Assembly: GCA_020746995.1 (NCBI GenBank)
Contig: JAGPXD010000003.1
Location: forward strand, 2,108,001 to 2,172,000
Direction: 5' to 3'
Origin: Plectosphaerella cucumerina
Lineage: Eukaryota; Ascomycota; Sordariomycetes; Glomerellales; Plectosphaerellaceae
DNA: 64,000 nt
The translations under genes and the position numbers were made by a program. Position 1 is the stretch's first letter. Every line of letters starts with the position of its first letter. The notes beneath the pieces were generated by a model. It had not been told where the DNA came from, searched no databases, and worked only from the letters and a program-made list of their open reading frames with translations. Shown one piece after another: positions 46,106 through 55,479 of the stretch.

Positions 46106-47386
46106 ATGAACAATCGGTCGACACGAGGTCGTAGCGGGCTGTGCCATCTGCAAGAAGAGCCTGCCATCCAACCCACGTTGACACAGCCCACTCACCAGCC
46201 GACACGCGACTCAGACACTACGGAGGCTTTTTTAACTCGGTCCAGGAACAAGCGTCCCTACGATCATGGCCCTTCCTGGCTCGGCACGCCATTCCTGCCC
46301 GGCCGCCGCACACGGCACACGGCCCACGGCCCACGGGCACCTCAGTCAGGCTCAGTGCGTTTGTTCTTTTGCTCGCAACCAGGCAGCTCCGGACACCGGT
46401 GTTTTACGGCATGCGCCGCCGCCGCCTCGTATTTGCGCCCGGAACCTCTCACAGTTGCAGCAGCAGCAACAACTGGAGCCCGGCTGTCCCGGGGTGGAGC
46501 GGCCCGTCGTCCAAAGCAACTATCAAAGGGGACAGCTGAGGTTGATCTTGCGTGGAATCACTGTCGTGGCCAGAGTTGCGGACTTGCTTTGGAGACGGCT
46601 CTTGCAAACGATGCTTCGCCCTGCAGGTGCCCGGCACCTCATCGCACTGCAAATTCACAGCCAGCCGCCTGTTCAGGTGCCGCTGTTTCATGTCCAAATT
46701 CGGCGGCCTCGGCACCCTGGGCGTTGGCGATGTCTGGAGCCCGTGTCACCGGACCCGCCCCTGTTCCTGTTGAGCGACAAATACCTGATTGGCGCTGCAG
46801 ACAGACTGCTGCACAAGTTGTGCGCCGCACTTGTTTTGTGCTCGTTCCAGCTGCCTGTCATCTGGACAGGCTCGTCGGCGGCCCGACACCACCCACCATC
46901 AGATGTCGCCTCACCTCTGTCGACAGATACGAGCGCCTCTTTCATCCCGTTTGTCCGCTTGAACGAGTTTCCCGTCGGCTGAAGAGCTCATGTGTTGAGA
47001 CGGATGTCGCTGGGAAGGACCACAACGAAACAAGCCCTCGCCCTTCCGAGGGAGCGGGCTTCCTTCTCTGCTTGCCAAACTCAAGTCTTCGACAGCAGCA
47101 ACCACCCGAGTCTGGAGCGGGGCTGGCTGTGCTGCTCAAGCACAAGTGTGAATGCCTTCAAACGCAGCCCGCAGCACAACGCACACTGCCTGTGACAGCG
47201 ACGAGTGTTCTCGGTACTTGTACGTTTCTCCGCCAGGACAACAAGCCTGTTAGGCCACAGGCCACGGGCCCAGCCTTCAGCTTACGCTTGTGCCGACTCC
47301 TCTTCCGCCAGGACAAGTATCTCGTACAACTCATCTCGATTCTTGGCATGATCTGCATATTGCTGCCAGCCCAGCCTGACCCCTGA
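46106..47386 (+). CDS. long ORF of 426 codons, doubtful gene
   Basis: ATG 46106 opens an uninterrupted frame ending at TGA 47384-47386. The predicted product is rich in Arg, Cys, Ser, Pro and Ala, with no domain, no regular hydrophobic pattern and only a short hydrophobic end (LVQLISILGMICILLPA). Third positions are not clearly GC-enriched, unlike real genes here. Another 238-codon frame overlaps it on the same strand (46266-46982). A frame of this length is unexpected by chance in an otherwise non-coding interval, so it is recorded. It could also lie in a very long leader of the WSC gene. Confidence 0.2.
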   Translation: MNNRSTRGRSGLCHLQEEPAIQPTLTQPTHQPTRDSDTTEAFLTRSRNKRPYDHGPSWLGTPFLPGRRTRHTAHGPRAPQSGSVRLFFCSQPGSSGHRCFTACAAAASYLRPEPLTVAAAATTGARLSRGGAARRPKQLSKGTAEVDLAWNHCRGQSCGLALETALANDASPCRCPAPHRTANSQPAACSGAAVSCPNSAASAPWALAMSGARVTGPAPVPVERQIPDWRCRQTAAQVVRRTCFVLVPAACHLDRLVGGPTPPTIRCRLTSVDRYERLFHPVCPLERVSRRLKSSCVETDVAGKDHNETSPRPSEGAGFLLCLPNSSLRQQQPPESGAGLAVLLKHKCECLQTQPAAQRTLPVTATSVLGTCTFLRQDNKPVRPQATGPAFSLRLCRLLFRQDKYLVQLISILGMICILLPAQPDP

Positions 47387-47839
47387 GGTCCGCTCACGCA
47401 ACAGAAGGGCGCCCCAATCCAATTGATATCCAGCACGGACGCGACCCTCCCCAGGCACCAGATGCGCTCATTGGTTCTTCGCCCCTCTAGTCGCGGCTTC
47501 TTATCCCAGAAATGCTCGAGGGTGTCGCGACCCCGACACTCCCAGGGGCGCCATTAGGGATGGCGACTCGCCGCTCAGGGGCGTCCCACCGACTCCAACG
47601 GCCAAGCCAGGGCGCCACCCTCACGCCAAATGGCTCCAGAAGCCTTCATCGGTCGACGCCCGAGGGAGTGGAAGACGCGGTCCTGTGGAGCCGCAATTTC
47701 GCTTTCTCGTCGATGCTTGGGTGCTCAACCCACATCCAGCACAACAAGGGCCCGTCCCTTCAATTCCACCTTGTGCAGCCCCCCCCGGCTGGTCCGTTCG
47801 CCTGGCCGGCCTCCTGAATGTCCAGTGCCCAGGTTCCTC

Positions 47840-48249
47840 TCCAGTCTGACTAGCCAGTCTTGTGCCAGTCCCGTCGAGTCCACTTCTCTCACCCGCACAC
47901 CCTCGCTCGTACTCCCTTTCCCTCTTCCTCACCCACAGTCATTCTCTCGCTCGAAATCACCTGTCCACTCACTCGCTGCTACGGGATCAGTATCACCCTG
48001 CCATTCCCGACCACCGTCTCTTGTCCAGCGTCGTCGTGTGTTTGCTTCGAATCACTCCTTGCTCCGGAACGATAGCAGCAACCCCTTCGCTACTCGCCTT
48101 CGAACACCGCCGTCCATCGCGTACAAAGAAAAGCAGCATTCCGAGGATTCGTCCCCTCTCGACAGCATCTCCTCTTCGGCTGGAGACTTGGAATCTTCCG
48201 AGCCCATTTCTTCACCACAACCCATCATCCTTCTCAGCGCCCAGCCGCC
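47840..48249 (+). promoter_or_regulatory. CT-rich promoter/leader of the WSC gene
   Basis: The sense strand is dominated by C and T for about 400 bases up to the ATG at 48250 (context CGCC), the pattern of pyrimidine-rich core promoters in filamentous ascomycetes. Confidence 0.45.
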
Positions 48250-49251
48250 ATGAAGTTCACAACGTCTGTTCTGCTGGCCTTCGCCGCCACTGCCGAACAT
48301 GCCGTTGCCCAGCTCAAGGGCGTTCAGCCGCCAATCGCGAGCGCCAACGTCGGCGGTCCTACGAGCCAGGGCTGCTTCAAGAGCAAGGGAGGAGACTGGG
48401 ACTTCTACGAAGTACAGGCCATGTCAACCGGCGCTTGCCACGGCAGAAACGCTGGAAATGAGGGTGTCTGTTACAAGATGAAGGACAAGAAGTACACCGT
48501 CTCTGCTGCGACCCCCGATGGCTGCTACTGCGGCTACGAGTACCCACCGAAGGCCGACCTCATCGACGACTCGAAGTGTAACTTCCCGTGTCCCGCCTAC
48601 GATGACGAAGCTTGTGAGTTTGCTGAAGCACTACCGACCCATGAAGCCCCCATCACTGACCGCGGAATCCCACATAGGTGGTGGCTTCACTGATGCCGGG
48701 AAAACTTTCTACTCGGTCTTCAACGTTGGTATCAAGATTGCTGTGCCATACATGGATGCCAGCTCAAGCACTACGACCTCATCCGCCGTGACCGACGACA
48801 ACGCTCCCGCCGCCACGTCAGCATCGAACCAGCCTGCCTCTTCCTCCTCATCCTCAAGCCCGGCCAACGATGGAGACAAGAGCGATGACGGCCCCAGCAT
48901 CGGTGGCATCGTCGGCGGAGTCGTCGCTGGCGTGGCTGTCGTCGGCATTCTCGGTGCTATTGCCTTCTTCATCTGGCGCAGGAGGCGGAACCAGGCCATC
49001 GAGGATGAGCACCGCCGCAACGCCACGGTCAACTCCTTCATTTCGGGTGCCAAGCCCACGAGCAGCAGCGGTGTCTCCATGACCGACTCTCGCATGGACC
49101 CTGGCATGGCCCACCAGCGCCGCCTCAGCGACGGCAGCATCGCCGACAACCAGGACTATTCGCGGAAGATCCTCCGGGTGAGTCGGCCCCCGTGTGCCAC
49201 CCCTCGACCATCTCTCATCACTAACAACCCGAGCAGGTCACAAACGCGTAG
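48250..49251 (+). CDS. WSC-domain cell-wall stress sensor (Wsc/Slg1-like)
   Basis: Type I plasma-membrane sensor of the cell-wall integrity pathway. Exons are 48250-48613, 48678-49177 and 49237-49251. The introns are 64 and 59 bp, and the product is 292 residues. A signal peptide (KFTTSVLLAFAATAEHAVA) is followed by one WSC domain (about 41-140). Its landmarks are GCFKSKGGDW, MSTGACH, CYCGYEYP, DDSKCNFPCP, DDEACGGF and YSVFNVG; the domain is split by intron 1 at the CGG. A Ser/Thr-rich, probably O-mannosylated stem comes next (about 148-190), then one transmembrane helix (about 196-221, GGIVGGVVAGVAVVGILGAI), a basic stop-transfer RRRRN and a short cytoplasmic tail. The last exon encodes only VTNA and the stop, giving the C-terminus SRKILRVTNA. 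Ignoring that intron would add a meaningless 60-residue tail. Confidence 0.9.
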
Positions 49252-50990
49252 ACGTAGACTGTTCTGTCATGATGAACGATTTTTCTTACCTTGCCACCTA
49301 CCAACACCACATACATCGCTGCTTCCCGACATACCAAACAATCACCTCGATCATTTCAGGCATTTCCGGCGTTCTAATGGATAACAAATAGCCTCGGCGG
49401 AACCGGGGCAACCCCCAGCGTTTCCGTATCCTCGGCGGACGGCTCAGTCCGATTCGATATTTGTTTCACTTTTTCTCGACTTTCCTTTGCCACACGGCGG
49501 CGCTTTTGCTCACGAATGGCATCACGGCCGCGAGTGCCCGAATCATCGACTTTTGGTTGTGCCAGCTTGGACAGCCCCATACTTCGAATATCACACTCCT
49601 TCATATCATGGTGGCTATAACACTTGGCCGTTGCTATCGGCCTACCGACCAGAAGCGACGGTCCGCCCTATCCAATGGACGGCTTGGCGGCTATGATGCT
49701 GGGCATGATACCTAGCTTGCATGACCGCCATATTAATCAGTCCACTGTCGCCGTTGGGCCTCTACTTCATGGAAGAAGCAAGCTGCTGCAAGAGGACAGG
49801 GCATCATGGATGTTGCCGAGCGCTTGTAGCCGGCAGGCAGGTCCGCGCTGGCTCTCGCTCAGTTGTTAGGCACGGTGGTGTTTCTTGGATAGATGGTTGG
49901 GCTGAACCAGAGGCTACTTGGTCTCCGATCGGAACTGTTTCTACTACGCATTTTCTTGTATTGGGGCGCGGCGGATGGAGCAGGTGCAAGGCGGATTGAC
50001 TGACGGCTGTTTCTACGGCGCTTCCAACGTCGTCCCTGATACTCGTTCGGTGTACATACTGGATCGAAGACGGTAATCGAACATTTCTCAAACAACGCTA
50101 CCCTGCTTCTGACCCCTCAACCGTCGACTTTTGGTTTGACGTTGGAACATCGTTTCCAAGCCGTACAGGTCCCGAGATGCCAAACAAGGCCCGGGCCGAG
50201 GTTGTGCCCAGCGCATGTTGCCGTGAGACGTGCAACACCAGACCGTCACACACTGATGCGTGGTGCCGCTGCCTTGTGCACCTCTCCAACAACGACATGG
50301 ACTTGGCCTGGAGACCAGCTGCCCTGGTTGCCACTGACGATCGAAACCCCTGGGGCAATTCTTCCGCAGGGACAACTGCCGAGCTTGATGCGTACCAAGA
50401 GAAGAAACCCTGGAGATCCCCTGTCAGAGGCCTCTCCGGCTTTCCACCTAACACTCCGCCATGACGTCCAAGTAGTGGGACATCACTTGCTTCTCCGGCG
50501 ACAAGCACCACCCTTTTACAAGCATCCGGCTACGCCGAGTGTGCCTGACCGTTGTGCTGGGGAGGTTGGAAGGCACCCCGCAGGACCCCCTGAAGATCGT
50601 TGCTGAAAGCGAATCCGACTGGGGTGGGTTCTACGACGGCGCCGTCTATATTTGTTCATGATCGTCCCGGTTTCCTTGGATCTATCATCTCCCTGCGTAA
50701 ACGAAAACAAAACAAAACGGCTACTGACCGGCTTCTTGTGAACCCTGCTCAGCCCGCGACGGGTCTCATCGGCTGTGGGCATTTGATGTTGGGTTAAAAT
50801 GGTAGAGATGGGGGCAGAAAGAAGTCAGTGGATTTCCAGACAGAAGTTGATCGACCATATAGGTCGGTGGACGCATCAGGTCACGAAAAACAGCAGGTCA
50901 TCGCATCCTCTGGTCTTGCAAGAAAGCGAGTAGTTAGCCTGCTACGTAGTTTACCGCAAACATTTGTTCCGGTACCACCTCACCATGGAT
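49252..50990. other. 1.7-kb convergent intergenic region
   Basis: This lies between the 3' end of the WSC gene (+) and the 3' end of the MYND gene (-). Several short overlapping frames exist on both strands without domain features. It probably holds long 3' flanks. Confidence 0.4.
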
Positions 50991-53900
50991 CTACTGGCTG
51001 GCCTTGCAGTCGCGGCGATGTTGTTTCCAGTCCTCCTTTTGACACTCGGCGCCGCAGTAGGCCGCCTTTCGACATCGCATACACTTCTTGAGGGCGCCGT
51101 CTTGCGTACCCTCGGCGGCAGTCGTGCCGCAGTTGGCGCAACGCTCCTTTGGCGGCGGCCGTGTGCTGCTGCTAGCACTACTAGCACTGCTGACACTGCT
51201 ATCATCGTCATCGTCGTCACCAGTGTCAACATCGTCGCCGTGAGGCAATCCCTGCATATCGATGATGTCCTCGATGAACGGAAGACTGTACGTCGTGCTG
51301 ATAGCGATGCGCGTGACGAAGTTGGCCGCAGTGTCCCACTCGGGGAGGGCGATAAAATCTTTGGGCAGCTTGCCCCGGCCGCAGGAACAGAATACTGGCT
51401 CGCCTGGCTCGGTGGACAGGGGGACAGTCTTCTTGACTCGGTACTCGCAGGTCTTCTTGTGTGACCATGTTCTCGCTCTCTCAGCAACCGCGGGGAGGAC
51501 CTTCTTCCACAGCACGAGCTCTGCGTCATCCACTTTCATGGAGACCATCTTGAGGGATCTGAGAAGGAGGAGGAACTCGGAGATCACCGGGTTGGTGACA
51601 ATATCCATGGTAAAAGGCAGCACGGCCGCATCGATGACGATGGATGCAGCAGTGGGGTCGAGCCTGACGGATGATACGAAGAGCAACATGTGGATGCCGC
51701 CACGCTCGGGGTGATCGATGGCAAAGAGACCAGTCTGCTCCCCTTGAACCCCGGCTGCCACCATAAACATGGTGAAGAGAGACTCTTTGAAGTTGAGACG
51801 GGCCGAACTCGCGAGCCCACCAGAAGCGAGGTTTCTGTCCCTGATGCGCCTCTCGCGAACGGAGAATTGGGAGACAATAAGGGGGCTGAGCCAGGCGTGG
51901 GCGGACGTGTCTGTGAGGTCCAGGATAGGAAGCGTGTCCAATGATACGTGCGGCGAGTTGAGCGTCAGGGGAACCAGTTCCTTCGCATTTCCGAGGCCCA
52001 GGACAGATGGATAGATGTAGTCGTCCAGTGCCGGCGTTGTCAATGGGTCTGCAATTGGGGCGATGACTTCAATCCATGCAGACTTGCGAGCGATGCGAGT
52101 TTTGGCCTGAGTCGAGTCCACCGGGTAAGGGAAGTTGAGAGGAAGGACGAGGTTGTTCTTCCCAAAGACGAGGAGGATGGTGAAAGGCGACGTCTGGCGG
52201 AGTTGGATGGGCACCATGTCCTTCAGGAGGCGCTTCCCCGACTCGGTCTGCACATCACAGTGACCTGTGATGTTGGCCACCCACCCGGCGTCGCTGATTC
52301 CTACCGTGAATGACGGTGTCGCGCCAGATAGCTTTTCGAGCCGCTTCGCCGCAGCACAAAAGACGGGATACCGGGAATGTCCTGGCATGTACTTGGTGAT
52401 ACAGACTCTTTCGCGATCATTCAAGTTCGTCTGATAAACCTGCAGCTCTTCACCGAGGGCTTGAGTGAATATCAAGGCGTTTTGTGGTGTGGGAAGCAGC
52501 CCGAGACCGACGTTGACGAATTTGGAGTCAGCTTGGAGAGCCTTTGTCGGCACATAGAACGACGCTATGAGAGGAGCGTTTCCAGCCCAGCCAGCCGGGT
52601 CCGCAACGATGTCCGCCGAGAAGTCGTCGCTCTCAGGACTTCCACGCTTGGAGAGCGTGCCAAAAGTAAGCTGCACGCCTCCAAAGACGTTGTGTCCGTC
52701 GGTGGATGCCCCTGGTCCAAGTCTGAGTGATCCGATGAAGGTAGGGGCACCAATATTTTGGAGTGCTGAGGTGCCATAGAGGGAGGCGATGAAGCTGTGA
52801 GGAATTACCACGGTCACGGCCGTAACTTCGGGGAGGTTCTTCCAGGCGTTGAAGCTGCCTCGTGAAGGCAAGCGAGCTTCGTCGAGGTGCAGCCAAGACG
52901 GACTCGGGAGCGCTTGGAGATGCATCTGTGCACCCAGATCCTGCACTGAGATGCTACCAAGCTGCAAGGTCTCGTCGGCAGTGACCAGACTGTCGAGGGC
53001 AGCGCAGGTCGCCTCGAAATCTGTGGCTGGAAACCGTTCCTTGACGAATCTAAGGAGGGCAGCGAAGCTTCCACGCTGGAAGTGAACATATCCACTGGCG
53101 GCAGTGGATCCCATGCCCGACAACGCTGCCGTGATGACGTTCAGCTGGTTCTCATGCTTGAACATGTCCAAGTAGACCTGGAATAGGAGACGTGCCAGAT
53201 CCTCGGGCGAAATTTTCAATGCCGACGCTGGACCACTTCCACCAAGCTGGGTTGCATGCTTCCAAGAAACACGAGTATGCAGCTGGGAGGCACTAGCACC
53301 CCGGGCAAAGGCCTTGTTAACCATGATCTCGCTCACCTTGGAGACCGAGCTGGAGTTTGTCCAGGCCTCAACAGCAGAGACCCCCAAAAGAATGGAAACA
53401 GATGAGCCATGGCCCTGGAGCAGTCGTTTCATCATGTCTTTGTCAGCCTCGCCGCTACCCTTGAGGAGCGTTTCGATGGCCAAGGTCGCATAGGGCTCAG
53501 GGGAGAGGAGAGGCAGGGCAGATAGCATTATGTTCAAGGCCCCAACGTGGTCGGCGAGGTTGGAAGTGTCGATCGCGTTGAAAAGCTTGGGCGTTTGGGC
53601 CGTGACATCCAGTGTCAGTGCTCGAGAATCAAACTGCCGCCTGTACCATCCAGCAGATGCTTCTCCTGAAGCCGCCCAATGCTGCAGAGTGTGGCAGAAG
53701 GCAAAGACGTCGGCGATGGCGGAGCGCACAACCAGCATTTCTTTCGATAGAAGGGAGAGGGTAGTCTCCGCCCATGCCCGAAACTGGACCTTGGCCGCAG
53801 CCACTGTCTTGAACTGTTCACCATCCGTTCTGTATCGAAGAGGCGATCGTTTGCCGAGCTTGGTGAAAGCCGTGGCCAGATGGAAATCCAGGATAGGGTC

Positions 53901-54743
53901 AGTGCCGTAGTGCAAAAGCTTATTTCCCGAAAGAGGGCAGGCAATAAGAGGGTTGGGGGTGGTCGGCTTGCTAGAGCCAGTGACCCCGGTGGCCCAGAAG
54001 TGTGTGTGTATCGAGGACACTTCATCCACGGACCTGATTGCAGCCGGAGCAGCAGAACGCAGGCTTGTCAGCACCAGACTGCCTTTGGGGGCACGTTCTT
54101 TCCGGAAGTCGATAGACAGCTGTAATTTGGCACGGTTCTCGGCGATGTTGGCCTCGGCAGCGGCATACTTGGACCATACTTCACGGACATCGTGGAGGGT
54201 GGCCTCGTCGCAGAATGGGAGAGCAGCGCCGTAGGTAGAAGATTTCCATGCTGATAGAGACACGGATGCATCGAGCAGTTTCTGGGCTTGACTCGATACT
54301 CCGCGGGCATCGGCATCAGAAAGGTGGACGTGGTAGCTGATGTTCCACAACAGCTCGTGGTCGACTGCTCCGTCGACGAGAAGACTGAGAATGAGGAGAT
54401 TGCGAGCTTGAGACGCAATAAGGAAATGCATCAAGTAGGTGAGACGAGGTACATGCATGATACTTACCAACGATGGCTTCCTCAATGTCACAGCATGTGA
54501 CGTCGACCTGGCGAGCTGCTGGTGGATGTTAGCACACGTGTGGCGAGAGGTGGAGCAGGTAACAGTCCTACTGAAGCCAGTGTTTGCGTAGCAAGTGTAG
54601 AGAATGTTTCGAAGATCGCCACATCCAAGAAGGAGAACTTCCGCGTCAAGCCCTTGCGGCAGGTCTCTCGTAAGGTTGACCGCGGGAGTGTTTCCTAGGG
54701 CATAGAACTGGCTGAGCTTGCTGGCAACAGCAGGCGTGATCAT
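50991..54743 (-). CDS. large DUF4470 / MYND-type zinc-finger protein
   Basis: Exons, descending, are 54743-54572, 54515-54468 and 54406-50991. The introns are 56 and 61 bp, and the product is 1211 residues. The N-terminal DUF4470 region is assembled by splicing: LTRDLPQG, VLLLGCGDLRNILYTCY, then RQVDVTCCDIEEAIV and ARNLLILSLLVDG. This is the Rossmann-like pattern of DUF4470 proteins. A long middle region has no recognised domain. The C-terminus is a MYND finger (CANCG..CMRCRKAAYCGAECQKEDWKQH..C) after an acidic and Ser-rich linker. DUF4470-MYND proteins are common in filamentous fungi and mostly uncharacterised; MYND fingers bind proline-rich peptides. The open frame continues to 54905, but the first ATG is 54743. 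The acceptor of intron 1 is CAGCAG, so two spliced forms differing by one residue are possible. Confidence 0.8.
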   Translation of the reverse strand: MITPAVASKLSQFYALGNTPAVNLTRDLPQGLDAEVLLLGCGDLRNILYTCYANTGFSRTVTCSTSRHTCANIHQQLARSTSHAVTLRKPSLVSIMHVPRLTYLMHFLIASQARNLLILSLLVDGAVDHELLWNISYHVHLSDADARGVSSQAQKLLDASVSLSAWKSSTYGAALPFCDEATLHDVREVWSKYAAAEANIAENRAKLQLSIDFRKERAPKGSLVLTSLRSAAPAAIRSVDEVSSIHTHFWATGVTGSSKPTTPNPLIACPLSGNKLLHYGTDPILDFHLATAFTKLGKRSPLRYRTDGEQFKTVAAAKVQFRAWAETTLSLLSKEMLVVRSAIADVFAFCHTLQHWAASGEASAGWYRRQFDSRALTLDVTAQTPKLFNAIDTSNLADHVGALNIMLSALPLLSPEPYATLAIETLLKGSGEADKDMMKRLLQGHGSSVSILLGVSAVEAWTNSSSVSKVSEIMVNKAFARGASASQLHTRVSWKHATQLGGSGPASALKISPEDLARLLFQVYLDMFKHENQLNVITAALSGMGSTAASGYVHFQRGSFAALLRFVKERFPATDFEATCAALDSLVTADETLQLGSISVQDLGAQMHLQALPSPSWLHLDEARLPSRGSFNAWKNLPEVTAVTVVIPHSFIASLYGTSALQNIGAPTFIGSLRLGPGASTDGHNVFGGVQLTFGTLSKRGSPESDDFSADIVADPAGWAGNAPLIASFYVPTKALQADSKFVNVGLGLLPTPQNALIFTQALGEELQVYQTNLNDRERVCITKYMPGHSRYPVFCAAAKRLEKLSGATPSFTVGISDAGWVANITGHCDVQTESGKRLLKDMVPIQLRQTSPFTILLVFGKNNLVLPLNFPYPVDSTQAKTRIARKSAWIEVIAPIADPLTTPALDDYIYPSVLGLGNAKELVPLTLNSPHVSLDTLPILDLTDTSAHAWLSPLIVSQFSVRERRIRDRNLASGGLASSARLNFKESLFTMFMVAAGVQGEQTGLFAIDHPERGGIHMLLFVSSVRLDPTAASIVIDAAVLPFTMDIVTNPVISEFLLLLRSLKMVSMKVDDAELVLWKKVLPAVAERARTWSHKKTCEYRVKKTVPLSTEPGEPVFCSCGRGKLPKDFIALPEWDTAANFVTRIAISTTYSLPFIEDIIDMQGLPHGDDVDTGDDDDDDSSVSSASSASSSTRPPPKERCANCGTTAAEGTQDGALKKCMRCRKAAYCGAECQKEDWKQHRRDCKASQ

Positions 54744-55479
54744 TTTGATAATGGCAAGAGGAGAGCCGAACGGCGCTCTGGATGGTTGGTCTGTTTGTGT
54801 GCCGTCACGCAGCCACCGATGGGATGTGGTGCATTCGATGTTGGCTGTGGTGAGAGGGGGGAAGCTCAAGTGCGGAGGAAGGAGACCGAGGGTGTCAAGA
54901 CACAAGATATAGGTGATAGTCTCTTCGATGGAAAAAGGAGTGGAAAATATGAGAAAAGAAACGACCGGTCGGAGCCCAGATGGTCTCAGCTAGCACAGAC
55001 TGAGGTCACAAATGGTGTCTCGACTGCCCTGAAGCAACTCAGTGTTTGTTACAGAAGCCACTGGCAGCAGATGAAGTTGAGGTGTGACGGGAGGAAGTCA
55101 CCACCCTGTGGCACCAGCTGGCGATGTGCTCACCTGCCTCCACGCGCGATCAGGCCAATTATGTCACGTCTGAGGCCAAGCTGCCGGTCCAATTGAACCT
55201 GCAGCCCCACAATACCACCTGCAGCCCTTGTCGCGGTTGTGAGCTCCCAACTTTCGCGATTTGACCGAGCGCTACCAGAGAATACTCCAAAGCATCTTGC
55301 CCAAACCGCCGCCGAACGACTTCTTGTTCAACCCAGCTCAACCAGACCAGCCATTTGTTCATTTGCATCGACGACAAGGCCGCGACGGGGCCGCTCCGCT
55401 GCTGGTTGCCCGACAGACTTGCGGCAGCCTCGCTGCAACACAAACACCACTTCCTTCACCAGCTACCCATCACAACAAC
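54744..55479. promoter_or_regulatory. divergent promoter region, MYND gene / Nup37-like gene
   Basis: This 736-bp spacer lies between two outward-facing starts. Open frames in its right half are upstream extensions without ATG. The last 40 bases before 55480 are AC-rich. No specific operator is recognised. Confidence 0.4.

Larger units (their letters stand above)
42189..48249. other. 6-kb gene-poor divergent interval between ACE2 and the WSC gene
   Basis: No recognised gene is seen. The region includes more AT-rich DNA (about 43700-45480) with a TATATA near 44137, a long doubtful ORF (46106-47386), and a strongly CT-rich stretch (about 47840-48240) just before the WSC gene. The CT-rich stretch is typical of promoters and leaders of well expressed fungal genes. 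Long 5' leaders of both flanking regulators, or non-coding RNA, are plausible contents. Confidence 0.5.
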
